54,443 nt of DNA. Origin: an uncultured Anaerolineae bacterium (GTDB taxonomy: Bacteria; Chloroflexota; Anaerolineae; J036; Brachytrichaceae). The notes below the pieces were generated by a model. The model saw nothing but the letters and a program-made list of their open reading frames with translations. It had not been told where the DNA came from and made no database searches. This document shows positions 1 through 11,030 of the stretch, piece by piece (position 1 is the first letter of the stretch; the number at the start of each line of letters is the position of its first letter). A program made the position numbers and the translations under genes. The DNA lies in NCBI GenBank assembly GCA_938034415.1, contig CALHLE010000024.1:1-54443 (forward strand), given 5' to 3'.

Positions 1-188
1 CTTCAGCACAGCTACATCGGCTTTCAACTCGGCGACGTCGGTCTTCAGCCCGGCGACGTCGGCCTTCAGCACAGCAACATCGGCTTTCAACTCGGCGACG
101 TCGGTCTTCAGCCCGGCGACGTCGGCCTTCAGCACAGCAACATCGGCTTTCAACTCGGCGACGTCGGTCTTCAGTACGGCGACGTCCT
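1..188 (-). repeat. 63-bp tandem repeat within the coiled-coil gene
   Basis: Copies begin at 1, 64 and 127 with a 63-bp period and almost no divergence: one base differs in copy 1, and copy 3 differs at about 175-177. Each unit encodes three heptads (21 residues). The array continues beyond the window edge. Copy number is probably variable. Confidence 0.9.
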
Positions 189-366
189 GCTCGACGCGAT
201 AAAGGCGCTTGTTCATCTCCTCGACGACCTTGATGAGGTCGTAGAGCAAACGGGGCAACGCGAGCAGCTCCTCGCCGAGCAGCTCGCGGCGCAGCGCCTC
301 CTTCCATTCGGGCTTGGTCCGAAGGATTTCGAGCAGGTCCTGTAAGTCGCTAACGGTGAACGCCAC
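1..366 (-). CDS. Coiled-coil heptad-repeat protein, 5' part only
   Basis: The gene starts at GTG (366-364) and runs off the left edge; 122 codons are visible. Residues 1-50 form a charged, Leu-rich helix-forming segment (LQDLLEILRTKPEWKEALRR, then ELLGEELLALPRLL). From about residue 60 there are strict heptads of the form (A/T)DVA(V/G/E)LK, which predict a long coiled coil with Val and Leu at the core positions. In Chloroflexota and cyanobacteria, similar N-terminal segments followed by a coiled coil often precede a PD-(D/E)XK nuclease-like domain (DUF3782 type); that part would lie outside the window, so this is only a guess. The start is supported by a TACAAT hexamer 7 nt upstream and no SD, so the mRNA may be leaderless. 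It lies 20 bp downstream of the amidohydrolase gene on the same strand. Function unknown. Confidence 0.75.
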   Translation of the reverse strand, partial: MAFTVSDLQDLLEILRTKPEWKEALRRELLGEELLALPRLLYDLIKVVEEMNKRLYRVEQDVAVLKTDVAELKADVAVLKADVAGLKTDVAELKADVAVLKADVAGLKTDVAELKADVAVLK

Positions 367-379
367 TTGCGATATTGTA
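367..379 (-). promoter_or_regulatory. -10 hexamer directly before the GTG at 366
   Basis: On the minus strand TACAAT (379-374) is followed by 7 nt and then the GTG start codon. With the usual distance from -10 to +1, transcription would begin at or next to the start codon, giving a leaderless mRNA. No SD is present. No clear -35 is seen. Confidence 0.5.
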
Positions 380-386
380 CGCTACT

Positions 387-2009
387 TCAACTGCTACCGG
401 ATGCCATGTCATCTGCGCCCACCCACTGCCCATCCACCATCACCCGCTCCACTTTAACGCTGCGGATGTCTTCCGGCGCAATGGCCGTCAGGTCGTGAGA
501 TAGCACGGTCAGGTCGGCCAGCTTGCCCGGCTCGATCGAGCCTAACTCATGCTCGCTGTAGCCGGCGTATGCCGCGCCCATCGTATAGCCGTAGATCGCT
601 TCTTCAATTGTTAGGCGCTGCTCGGGATACCAACCACCTGTAGGCGTGCCGTCTTTGCGCTGGCGCGTGACCGCCGCGTGGATGCCGGCCAGTGGATCGA
701 ATGTCTCGACCGGCGAGTCGCTTCCCAGCGCCAGCCGCGCGCCGCCGCTCAACAAATCACGGAAGGCATAGGCGTAGCGCCCGCGCCGGCCCCAGTAGCG
801 GTCCACCATGAACATGTCCTGCGTAGCGTGAATCGGCTGCACCGAGGCGATCACGCCAAGTTGGCCGAAGCGAGCGATGTCGTCGGGATGGAGCGCCTGC
901 GCATGTTCGATGCGGTCCCGCAGCGGACGGCAGCCGGAGGGCGCGACGTGGTCGTCGCGCCTCGCCAGCGCGTACGCATCTAAGACGGCGCGATTCGCGC
1001 GGTCGCCGATGGCGTGCGTAGTGACCGAAAGCCCATGCGCATGGGCCTTCGTCACAAACTCGACGAGCTGCTCAGGGTCATACAGGGCGATGCCGCGGTT
1101 GTCCGGCTCGCCTTCGTAGGGTTCGATCATCCAGGCCGTGCGCGGGCCGAGCGCGCCGTCGGCGAAGATTTTGACGCCGCCGATGCGCAGCCAGGCGTCG
1201 CCGAAGCCACTGCGCAGGCCGGCCGCGATGACCGCGTCGAGGTTTTCGACCGGCAACTGCTTGCAGATGCGCAGCGTGCTGCGCCCTTGCTCGCGGAGGC
1301 GCTGGTAGGAGTTGAACGTTCTAATGCCGCCCGCGCCATCCATGCAATGCACGCCGGTCAGGCCGGCCGCGTTCATGGCGCGCATGGCCAGCAGCGTCGC
1401 CTCCTCCTCTTGAGCCGGAGAGGGCGACGGGATGACGCGGGCGACCAGCGCCATTGCGCTTTCGAGCAGCACGCCGCTAGGTTCGCCTTGCGCATTGCGC
1501 ACGATCTCGCCGCCGAGGGGATCGGGCGTGTCGCGCGTGACGCCGGCGATGCGCAGGGCCAACGAATTGGCCCACAGTGCATGCCCACTCTTGGCGTGCA
1601 ACGCCACCGGGTGCGCCTGCGTCGCCGCGTCGAGCTGCGCCGCTGTAGGGAACCGGCCGCCCCAGATGGCTTGCTGCCAGCCCCAGCCTTGGATCCATTC
1701 GCCGGCCGGAGTGCGCGCTGCGCGCTCGCGCACGCGGCGCACCGCTTCTTCGACGCTCGGCGCTTCGTCCACATTCACCCGTTGCAGCGCGAAGCCGGTT
1801 TGTTCCAGGTGCAGGTGCGCATCTATCAGCCCGGGCAGCACGAATGCGCCGTTTAGGTCCAGGCGCCGCATGGCCGGCAGGCGGATGTCGGCGATTTCGT
1901 CTTCGCTGCCGACGGCGAGGATGCGGTTGCCGGCGATGGCGATGGCCGAAGCGCGAGGCCGACGCGGGTTGACCGTGTAGACGCGGGCGTTGGTGAGCAG
2001 GAGGTTCAT
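387..2009 (-). CDS. YtcJ-like metal-dependent amidohydrolase (amidohydrolase family 3)
   Basis: 540 residues, the usual length for this family. The N-terminal small beta domain leads into LPGLIDAHLHLEQTG, with the HxH metal pair at about residues 64-66. GWGWQQAIWGG, VALHAKSGHALWANS and the late GSDSPVETFDP motif are characteristic of YtcJ-type enzymes; THAIGDRANR and RIEHAQ carry further His ligands. The enzymes hydrolyse cyclic amides or related C-N bonds in the cytoplasm, but the natural substrate of most members is unknown and cannot be read from this sequence. The C-terminus (LGSIEPGKLADLTVLSHDL) is typical. The start ATG at 2009 has AGG immediately before it and a TAATAA six bases further, so SD support is weak. 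It follows the YjgR-like gene by 23 bp and may be cotranscribed with it. Confidence 0.9.
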   Translation of the reverse strand: MNLLLTNARVYTVNPRRPRASAIAIAGNRILAVGSEDEIADIRLPAMRRLDLNGAFVLPGLIDAHLHLEQTGFALQRVNVDEAPSVEEAVRRVRERAARTPAGEWIQGWGWQQAIWGGRFPTAAQLDAATQAHPVALHAKSGHALWANSLALRIAGVTRDTPDPLGGEIVRNAQGEPSGVLLESAMALVARVIPSPSPAQEEEATLLAMRAMNAAGLTGVHCMDGAGGIRTFNSYQRLREQGRSTLRICKQLPVENLDAVIAAGLRSGFGDAWLRIGGVKIFADGALGPRTAWMIEPYEGEPDNRGIALYDPEQLVEFVTKAHAHGLSVTTHAIGDRANRAVLDAYALARRDDHVAPSGCRPLRDRIEHAQALHPDDIARFGQLGVIASVQPIHATQDMFMVDRYWGRRGRYAYAFRDLLSGGARLALGSDSPVETFDPLAGIHAAVTRQRKDGTPTGGWYPEQRLTIEEAIYGYTMGAAYAGYSEHELGSIEPGKLADLTVLSHDLTAIAPEDIRSVKVERVMVDGQWVGADDMASGSS

Positions 2010-2032
2010 CCTCGCTTATTAAGGGCGCCCGC

Positions 2033-3607
2033 TCAGCGCTTTCGGGATTGCCTGCCGGACAACCCGCCCAGGATGCCGCGCATCAACGTGCCGGTCGAGC
2101 CGCCCAGCGATCGCGCGGCGCTTTTTGCAAAGGCTTCGAGCACGCCGCCGACGACTCTTTCTCGCTCGCGGGCTTCGCGCTCCCGTTGTCTCGCCCGCAG
2201 CGCCTCCTGTTTGGCCCGATCGCGCGCCAGCCGTCCTACCTCCCTGGCGGCCCTGGCTTCAGCTTCCTTCTGCGCTTTGAGCGCAGCAGCTTCGGCCGCA
2301 GCGCGTTCCGCCTCCTCGGCGGCGTGCTCCGCTTGCTTGACCAACATCTCGTAGGCCGACTCGCGGTCCAGTTGCTTCTCGTAGTAACCGTAGATCAGCG
2401 AACCGGTGATGAGCTGGCGGCGCTGCTCCGGCGTGATCGGCCCAATCTGGCTGCGCGGCGGCAGGATGAGCGCGCGCTCGACGACGCCGGGTATGCCCTT
2501 CTCGTCCAGAAAGGACACCAGCGCCTCGCCCACGCCCAACTCGGTGATGGCCTGCTCGGTGTTGATCTTCGGATTGGGGCGGAAGGTGGTGGCTGCTGCG
2601 CGCACGGCTTTCTGGTCGCGTGGGGTAAATGCGCGCAGGGCATGTTGCACGCGGTTGCCCATTTGGCTCAGGATGACGTCCGGGATGTCAATGGGGTTCT
2701 GAGTGACGAAGAACACGCCGACGCCCTTTGAGCGGATGATGCGCACGACCTGCTCGACCTTGTCGACCAAGGGCTTGGGCGCTTCGTCGAACAACAAGTG
2801 CGCTTCGTCGAAGAAGAAGAGCAGCCTGGGCTTGTCCAGGTCGCCGACCTCCGGCAGTTGCTCGAAGAGTTCGCTCAGCAGCCACAACAGGAAGGTGGCG
2901 TAGAGCTTGGGCGATTGCAACAGCCGATCGGCGACGAGGATGTTGACGACGCCGCGCCCGTCGGCGTCGGTCTGGAGCATGTCATACAGGTCGAGCGCCG
3001 GCTCGCCGAAGAATCGCTCTGCGCCTTGCACTTCGAGCGTGAGCAGACCGCGCTGGATGGCGCCGACGCTGGCCGCCGAAATGTTGCCGTATTGTGTGCG
3101 CAGCTCTTTGGCGTTGTCGCCGACCCATTGGGCCAGCGCGCGCAGGTCTTTCAAGTCCAGTAGCAGGAGGCCGTTGTCGTCGGCCACTTTGAAGATGATG
3201 TTGAGCACGCCTTCTTGCGTCTCGTTCAAGCCAAGGATGCGGCTGAGCAACAGCGGCCCCATCTCCGAGACCGTGGCGCGCAAGGGATGGCCCTGTTCCC
3301 CCCACACATCCCAGAACATGACCGGACACCCCTCCCACGTCCAGCCGTCTTTTAGCCCTAGTTGCTCAATACGCTGGATGACTCGGGCGTTGGCTTCACT
3401 GCCCGGCTGGCTGATGCCGCTCAGGTCGCCCTTCACATCGGCGACGAACACCGGCACGCCGATGCGACTGAAGCTTTGCGCGATAGTTTGCAAGGTGACG
3501 GTCTTGCCTGTGCCGGTGGCGCCGGTGATCACGCCGTGACGGTTGGCCATCTTGGGCAGGATGAAGCAATCAGTCTCGCCTTTTGCGATGAGCAAGGGTT
3601 TGGCCAT
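2033..3607 (-). CDS. YjgR/HerA-like P-loop ATPase (DUF853)
   Basis: 524 residues and strongly similar throughout to E. coli YjgR as I remember it. The Walker A loop is [12 protein letters not shown] (about 28-39), followed by [11 protein letters not shown]. The Walker B region is [17 protein letters not shown], and [20 protein letters not shown] follows. HerA/FtsK-family ATPases form hexamers that pump DNA or other polymers, but the role of the YjgR branch is not settled. Residues of about 430-490 are a highly charged Ala/Glu/Arg coiled coil longer than in E. coli. The conserved tail [11 protein letters not shown]...GILGGL is kept. The ATG at 3607 is preceded by an AGGAG SD eight bases upstream. 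It is transcribed divergently from valS; a TATAAT lies at 3657-3652. Confidence 0.92.
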   Translation of the reverse strand: MAKPLLIAKGETDCFILPKMANRHGVITGATGTGKTVTLQTIAQSFSRIGVPVFVADVKGDLSGISQPGSEANARVIQRIEQLGLKDGWTWEGCPVMFWDVWGEQGHPLRATVSEMGPLLLSRILGLNETQEGVLNIIFKVADDNGLLLLDLKDLRALAQWVGDNAKELRTQYGNISAASVGAIQRGLLTLEVQGAERFFGEPALDLYDMLQTDADGRGVVNILVADRLLQSPKLYATFLLWLLSELFEQLPEVGDLDKPRLLFFFDEAHLLFDEAPKPLVDKVEQVVRIIRSKGVGVFFVTQNPIDIPDVILSQMGNRVQHALRAFTPRDQKAVRAAATTFRPNPKINTEQAITELGVGEALVSFLDEKGIPGVVERALILPPRSQIGPITPEQRRQLITGSLIYGYYEKQLDRESAYEMLVKQAEHAAEEAERAAAEAAALKAQKEAEARAAREVGRLARDRAKQEALRARQREREARERERVVGGVLEAFAKSAARSLGGSTGTLMRGILGGLSGRQSRKR

Positions 3608-3651
3608 GGTGATCTCCTGTCTTGAGAGGTGGGCGCTGCTACGCGTCGCGG

Positions 3652-3657
3652 ATTATA
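3652..3657 (-). promoter_or_regulatory. -10 element for the YjgR-like gene
   Basis: The minus-strand hexamer is TATAAT, 45 bp upstream of the ATG at 3607. It leaves a roughly 38-nt leader that carries a good SD. The -35 region is not convincing. It is back-to-back with the valS promoter at 3713-3718. Confidence 0.5.
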
Positions 3658-3712
3658 GGCTTGAAGGCACGGCTTCCGGCTCACTCGCTTTAGCTTTACG
3701 CTGCGATCTCGG

Positions 3713-3718
3713 TATAAT
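3713..3718 (+). promoter_or_regulatory. -10 element of the T-box/valS transcript
   Basis: TATAAT lies immediately upstream of the T-box leader, and the predicted start is near 3725. TAGCTT (3691-3696, 16-bp spacing) or TTTAGC (3689-3694) is the best -35 candidate, and both are weak. The position fits a 330-nt leader before valS. Confidence 0.6.
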
Positions 3719-3730
3719 CCGCAAGCGTAA

Positions 3731-4005
3731 TAGCGACGAAAGACGACGACCGAGAGGAGTAGGCGGCATCGCGCCGACAGGGAGCGCAGGCCTTAGACTG
3801 AGAGCCTGCGTCGGAGGGCAACCGCCGAAGGTCGCTCGCGAGTCAATTCGGCGAACCGCGCCAGGCGCTAGCCGAATTCGGGAACGCCCGTTACAGCGTC
3901 CAAAGTGTGCCCGCGCGGATTGCGGATGTCATTCCGCGCTGGCAAACGTCGGTGGTACCGCGGGAAGCGCCCTTCTCGTCCGATGCGGATGACGAAGGGC
4001 GTTTT
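3731..4005 (+). promoter_or_regulatory. T-box riboswitch, valine-specific, upstream of valS
   Basis: The leader carries the canonical antiterminator bulge GGTGGTACCGCGGG (3951-3964), which base-pairs with the NCCA end of uncharged tRNA. A terminator (3968-4005) follows. Stem I starts with the purine-rich GAGAGGAGTAGGCGG segment (AGTA loop-E strand). Its 3' side reads CCGCC-GAAG-GTC at 3825-3833, so GTC (3831-3833) is the probable specifier codon, matching the valyl product of the downstream gene. When tRNA-Val is uncharged the antiterminator forms and valS is transcribed. The stem assignments were made by eye; the specifier is less certain than the T-box itself. Confidence 0.92.
3968..4005 (+). 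terminator. Regulated terminator of the T-box
   Basis: The hairpin has arms CGCCCTT(CT)CGTC (3968-3980) and GACGAAGGGCG (3991-4001), followed by TTTT. Its 5' arm begins 3 nt after the antiterminator bulge, so the two structures are mutually exclusive as in known T-boxes. Confidence 0.88.
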
Positions 4006-4055
4006 GTATTTGTCATCAGCAACCGGCGAACACCAACTAAGACCAGGAATGACCG

Positions 4056-6839
<2,784 letters not shown>

Positions 6840-6890
6840 GCGGAGTTGCAACCCAGGGGTATACCGCGCCCATCCAGAACAGCATGACAG

Positions 6891-7622
6891 TCACGCATGA
6901 CGCTGACGCAGCGCTTCGTAGATCGCCACTGCGCCGGCTACGGCAGCGTTCAACGAGGCTACCCGGCCGCGCATCGGCACACGCAACACGAAATCGGCGC
7001 GCTCGCGCAGCAGCCGGCTCACGCCTTCGCCTTCGCTGCCGACGATGAGGGCCAGCGCGCCGCGCAGATCGGCTTCATAGATCGTTCGTTGCGCTTCACC
7101 GTGCAGGGCAGTCACCCACACGTCGCGCGCCTTGATCGCCTCGACCGCACGGGCTAGGTTGACCACTTGAGCCACGCGCATGTGCTCGGCAGCGCCGGAC
7201 GAGGCGTTCACCACCGCCGGCGTCACCGACACGCTGCGACGCGTGCCGATCACAACCCCGTGCAAGCCGGCGGCTTCCGCCGTGCGGATCAAATTGCCGA
7301 AGTTCTGCGGGTCCTGTAGCGAATCCAGGATGAGGATGAAGGGCGGCTCGTTACGCGCCTCGGCTGCGGCGAAGATCTCGTCAAGGCTGGCGTAGGGGTA
7401 GTCGCCCACCTCTAGCGCAATCCCCTGCGCGTGCGCAGAGATCGCGTTCAGCGCATCGCGCCGAACCACGCTGACCGGGACGCGCTGTTGCTGCGCCAAC
7501 GCGCGAATTTCGCGGATGATCGGCGCGTCCTCCACACCCTCGCCGATCAGCAGACGATAGACGGCTCGCCGGCGCGCGCGCAGGCATTCACGGACGGCTT
7601 GACGGCTATACAAACGTTCCAC
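6891..7622 (-). CDS. rlmB: SpoU/TrmH-family RNA 2'-O-methyltransferase, RlmB-like
   Basis: 243 residues. An N-terminal L30e-like RNA-binding part (residues about 1-80; MERLYSRQAVRECLRA, with VSVVRRDALN) precedes the SPOUT knot domain. Motif 1 is LILDSLQDPQNFGNLIRTAEA, motif 2 ALIVGSEGEGVS and motif 3 VPMRGRVASLNAAVAGAVAIYE. These enzymes methylate a ribose 2'-hydroxyl using S-adenosylmethionine. RlmB modifies G2251 of 23S rRNA (E. coli numbering), but TrmH-type tRNA substrates cannot be excluded. The start is GTG at 7622, the only in-frame candidate close to the family start. It lies 12 bp downstream of the GT-C gene and is probably translated from the same transcript. Confidence 0.88.
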   Translation of the reverse strand: MERLYSRQAVRECLRARRRAVYRLLIGEGVEDAPIIREIRALAQQQRVPVSVVRRDALNAISAHAQGIALEVGDYPYASLDEIFAAAEARNEPPFILILDSLQDPQNFGNLIRTAEAAGLHGVVIGTRRSVSVTPAVVNASSGAAEHMRVAQVVNLARAVEAIKARDVWVTALHGEAQRTIYEADLRGALALIVGSEGEGVSRLLRERADFVLRVPMRGRVASLNAAVAGAVAIYEALRQRHA

Positions 7623-7634
7623 CGGATGACGCCC

Positions 7635-10046
7635 TCATCGGATTTCGATTGGCACGCTGAGCGCAGCGTCGGGAATCGCGCGCCCCGCTTCATCAAAGGC
7701 GGGCATGCGCGCGCCGTCGGCGTTATACAGCCCGAACCTGATCGTGTATTGGCCGGGCGGGAAGTCCTCCGGCAGGTTGATCGAGTATGTATCGTTCAGG
7801 ATCAAGTCGCCTGCACGCCACCAGCGCGGCGCAAAGTCGCCGCCCTTGGCGCGCCCGTCCGCTTGGGGGGGCAGCTTGTTGCCCACCGCGTCGAAGAGTT
7901 GCACAAATGTGGTGTAGTCCTCGGTGAAGTCATCGGTCACTAGCCAGTCCAAGCTGAGCATCACTGCGCGTCCGGCCTGTTCGGCGCGGACGGCGGTAAG
8001 CGCGACTTTCTCCAAGCGTGCCTTCATGCGGAAGTTCGGCGCAGGCCGCGCCAGGTTCAGGCTGGCCGCCTCGTAACGTTGCCGCCCCGTCGGTCGCCCG
8101 GCCGGGTCAAATGTGGGCAGGAATCGCTGCGCCGTGAAGTCCCAGAAGCCCACATCGAGCCACAGCGCGCTCGGCACAAGCCGAGTATTCGTCAAAGTGT
8201 CCTCCAGGCGCAGGCGGTAGCGGTCGGCGACGATCTCACCGGGTTGCCAGAGCGTCGTCTGCCACATGCCGCCTCCCGGATAAGTATCCAGCACATGCGC
8301 GAGTTGCTCGCCTTTGGCATACACGCGGATGAATGCGCTGTAGTTGCGGTCGAGGGGGCGAAGCGCCTGCCAGTAGAGGGTCACGTCAAGCACTTCGCCC
8401 GGCGCGATGCGCTGCTTTGGGTTGTGCACCCGAAAGCCCAAATAGCGGATTTTGTCCTCGAAGATCAGCTCGGTCTGGCGATCCAGCGCGAGCGGCGCGT
8501 CGGCGGGCAAGCGCTGCGGCAGGGCATAGGCCGGCCGGATGTAGACGAACGGGGCGAGCAGCGTGAGAGTCGCCAGGGCAATCGGGACGATGGCGGCAAG
8601 GACGCTCGGCGCATGGCGCAGATGCGCAATGCGCGATGCGCGCGCCGCGAGGCCCAGCAGCCCCAGCGCCAGGAAGATCGAGATCGGCGCGATGACCGGG
8701 AAGAGCAAGCGCCCCTGGCTGGCCAGGGTGAGCGAAGTCCAACGCACCAGCGCCACAAAAGCCACCAAGAAGGCGCTGAACAGCATCAGCAGGGTCAAGG
8801 TTCGCGCGTCGAAGATGGCGGACAGGCGCGCGGCATCTCGCAGCCCGCGCAGCCATCGGAAGAGCGCCAATAACAGTCCAAAACCGGCGAGGAGGAGCAC
8901 AAACTGGAGCACAGCGTAGATCCATAAATCCATCGGGATATTCACCGCGCCGAACAGCCCCCAATACGATTTGAAGAAGCCGTCCCATTCGCCGATCAGC
9001 TCGAGCGCCGACGGCGGAACCTCGCGCGGCCCGGCGATGCGCGCCATCATCGTCGTGCCGGTGAAGTCGCCGTAGAGCATCTGATTGCGCAAGTACCACC
9101 ACCCGGCGATGGCGAGCGCCGGCAGCGCTATGCCGAGCAGCAAAGGCAAGGCGCGCACCAGCGAGCGGGGAAGCCCGTCCGGCTGCGCCGCCATCGCCTT
9201 CAACTGGGCTTGGCGCGCGAACTCGCCGGCCAACACGAAAAACGGCGCGACGATGGCCAGCGCCAGGCCGGAGGCCTTCGTCAGCGCAGCCCCGCCCAAG
9301 ACAACGCCTAGCGCGACTGCCTCGCCCATGAGTGCGCCGCGGCGGATCATCCGCGCGCTGAGCAGCAGGGCCAGCGTGGCCAGCGTCGTCGCCAGCGTGT
9401 CGTTGTTCACCGATGCCATGATGTGCACGAACATCGGGTTGAACGCGACGAAGGCGGCTGCCAGGGGCGCGAAAAGCGAAGATTGAGCGCAGGTCGCTTC
9501 TGCCCCATCCGCCTTTCGGCTGCCGGCCTGTGGGCTCGCGCATAGCGTCAGCGCCAGCGCATACGTGCAGGCCACGGTCGCCGCGCCCAGCATCACGCCG
9601 ATCAAGCGCATCACCATGACCGCCAGGGTCGTCCTGCGCCAGGGGAAGGCTTCTGCCGGCGTGTGGACGAGCTGATTCCAGTTGTTCGTCGCGTCGGCGC
9701 GCCCAAGCCGGGCATGCGGGTTAGGCCAAACTAAGTCGGCGTGGTCGCTCCGGTCGAACGGCAGCGCAACTAACGCCATCAGCGCGTAGTAGAGCGGCGG
9801 CTGGCTGCCTTCTTGGGCGTAGTAGGTCAGCGGGCGCAGCGCCCGACGCTCCTGCTCGGTGATCTGCCGGTTGTGCGCCTCATTCTGCACCGGCAGCCCC
9901 CGCCCCTGCGCAAGATGCTCGATCATGGCGTAGTGGCGCACCTCGTCCGACACATCGAGCAAAGGCGCGGACACCGCGTAGATCGCGCCAGCAGCGATAT
10001 AGAAGACCAGGATGGCGACGAGCGGCCAGTGAACGATGCGCTGCAA
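7635..10046 (-). CDS. Polytopic GT-C glycosyltransferase (ArnT/PMT-like)
   Basis: 803 residues. An N-terminal transmembrane helix is followed by DVSDEVRHYAMIEHLAQGRG, the acidic first-loop DE motif of GT-C enzymes, which use lipid-phosphate-linked sugars. QPPLYYALMALVALP and about ten further hydrophobic segments follow up to roughly residue 500. The last 280 residues are a soluble beta-rich region (YWQALRPLDRNYSAFIRVYA and a later similar copy), probably extracellular. The start is TTG at 10046. An in-frame TGA lies two codons upstream and a GAGG SD sits 7 nt before TTG, so this unusual start is well supported. Donor and acceptor are unknown. It heads a two-gene unit with the RlmB-like gene. 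Confidence 0.82.
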   Translation of the reverse strand: MQRIVHWPLVAILVFYIAAGAIYAVSAPLLDVSDEVRHYAMIEHLAQGRGLPVQNEAHNRQITEQERRALRPLTYYAQEGSQPPLYYALMALVALPFDRSDHADLVWPNPHARLGRADATNNWNQLVHTPAEAFPWRRTTLAVMVMRLIGVMLGAATVACTYALALTLCASPQAGSRKADGAEATCAQSSLFAPLAAAFVAFNPMFVHIMASVNNDTLATTLATLALLLSARMIRRGALMGEAVALGVVLGGAALTKASGLALAIVAPFFVLAGEFARQAQLKAMAAQPDGLPRSLVRALPLLLGIALPALAIAGWWYLRNQMLYGDFTGTTMMARIAGPREVPPSALELIGEWDGFFKSYWGLFGAVNIPMDLWIYAVLQFVLLLAGFGLLLALFRWLRGLRDAARLSAIFDARTLTLLMLFSAFLVAFVALVRWTSLTLASQGRLLFPVIAPISIFLALGLLGLAARASRIAHLRHAPSVLAAIVPIALATLTLLAPFVYIRPAYALPQRLPADAPLALDRQTELIFEDKIRYLGFRVHNPKQRIAPGEVLDVTLYWQALRPLDRNYSAFIRVYAKGEQLAHVLDTYPGGGMWQTTLWQPGEIVADRYRLRLEDTLTNTRLVPSALWLDVGFWDFTAQRFLPTFDPAGRPTGRQRYEAASLNLARPAPNFRMKARLEKVALTAVRAEQAGRAVMLSLDWLVTDDFTEDYTTFVQLFDAVGNKLPPQADGRAKGGDFAPRWWRAGDLILNDTYSINLPEDFPPGQYTIRFGLYNADGARMPAFDEAGRAIPDAALSVPIEIR

Positions 10047-10194
10047 AAATCAACCTCGTTCATATAATAACGCAACGGCTCGTGCGGATCGCTAGCGCAG
10101 CATCGTCACGCGGATTTCGGCGTTACCTGTAGGGGCGATTCGCCGAAGCGCCTGCTTATCGGGCAAGCCGCGCAAAGAAGGAGATTGAAATTCT

Positions 10195-11028
10195 ATGGTG
10201 CACGTTGTCACTGACTCAAACGCCGACCTGACCCCCGAATTGGCCCGCGACCTGGGCATCGCTGCCATCGCATCCACTTACGTCATCTTCGGCGACAAGA
10301 GCTTCCGCAGCACGGAGCTATCGCCTGCGCAGTTCCACGCCATGCTGAAGAGTGACCCGAACTTTCCGAAAACCTCACAACCCTCAGTGGGCGACTTTGT
10401 GGAGATTTATCAGCGCTTCAAAGGCGAAGAGGTCGTGTCCATCCACATCTCGCGCGACTTGAGCGGCACCTATGCTAGCGCCGAATCCGCGGCGATGACG
10501 ATGGGCGGCGACCCGGCGGTGACGTTGGTGGACACGCGCATGGTGAGCGCAGCGATGGCATTGTTAGTAGCGGAAGGTGCGCGCCTGGCGAAGGAAGGGG
10601 CGAAGCCGGCGGATATCAAGGCGCACATCGAGTCGCTCATCCCGCGCACGCGCATGCACTTTGTGGTGGAGACGCTGGAGAACCTGAAGCGCGGCGGGCG
10701 CATCGGCGGCGCGCAGGCGCTCATCGGCGGCGTGTTGCAAATGAAGCCGATCCTGACCATCAAGGACGGCAAGGTCGAGCCGCTTGAGCGCGTGAGGACC
10801 TTCAGCAAAGCCGTCGCGCGCCTCAAGGAGATCGTGCTGCACGACCTGGGTGCTTCTAGGGATCCAAAAGTGTTCTTCATGCACGCTGCAGCGCCGCAAC
10901 TGGCCGAACAGATGGCGCAAGAAGTCGGCGGGCAGTTGGGCATCCAGTCGCCGGTGATCCTGGAAGCCGGCCCGGCTATCGCCACGCACGCCGGCCCCGG
11001 CGCGGTGGGCGTCGGCTACATCATCTAG
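10195..11028 (+). CDS. DegV-family fatty-acid-binding protein
   Basis: 277 residues, typical length. VHVVTDSNADLTPELARDLG at the N-terminus, KTSQPSVGDFVEIYQRF with the conserved Thr-Ser-Gln-Pro lipid-binding motif, and the GGRIGGAQALIGGVLQMKPI segment are hallmarks of the family. DegV/FakB proteins bind a fatty acid in a buried tunnel and in Firmicutes present it to FakA kinase; no fakA is in this window. The ATG at 10195 is preceded by a strong AAGGAG SD. It is divergent from the GT-C gene and converges on the MFS gene with two bases between the stop codons. Confidence 0.93.
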   Translation: MVHVVTDSNADLTPELARDLGIAAIASTYVIFGDKSFRSTELSPAQFHAMLKSDPNFPKTSQPSVGDFVEIYQRFKGEEVVSIHISRDLSGTYASAESAAMTMGGDPAVTLVDTRMVSAAMALLVAEGARLAKEGAKPADIKAHIESLIPRTRMHFVVETLENLKRGGRIGGAQALIGGVLQMKPILTIKDGKVEPLERVRTFSKAVARLKEIVLHDLGASRDPKVFFMHAAAPQLAEQMAQEVGGQLGIQSPVILEAGPAIATHAGPGAVGVGYII

Positions 11029-11030
11029 AT

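Noticed and set aside
1-188. Regular repeats that might suggest a CRISPR array
   Set aside because: Copies are contiguous with no unique spacers, and the period is a multiple of three encoding heptads; it is a coding tandem repeat.
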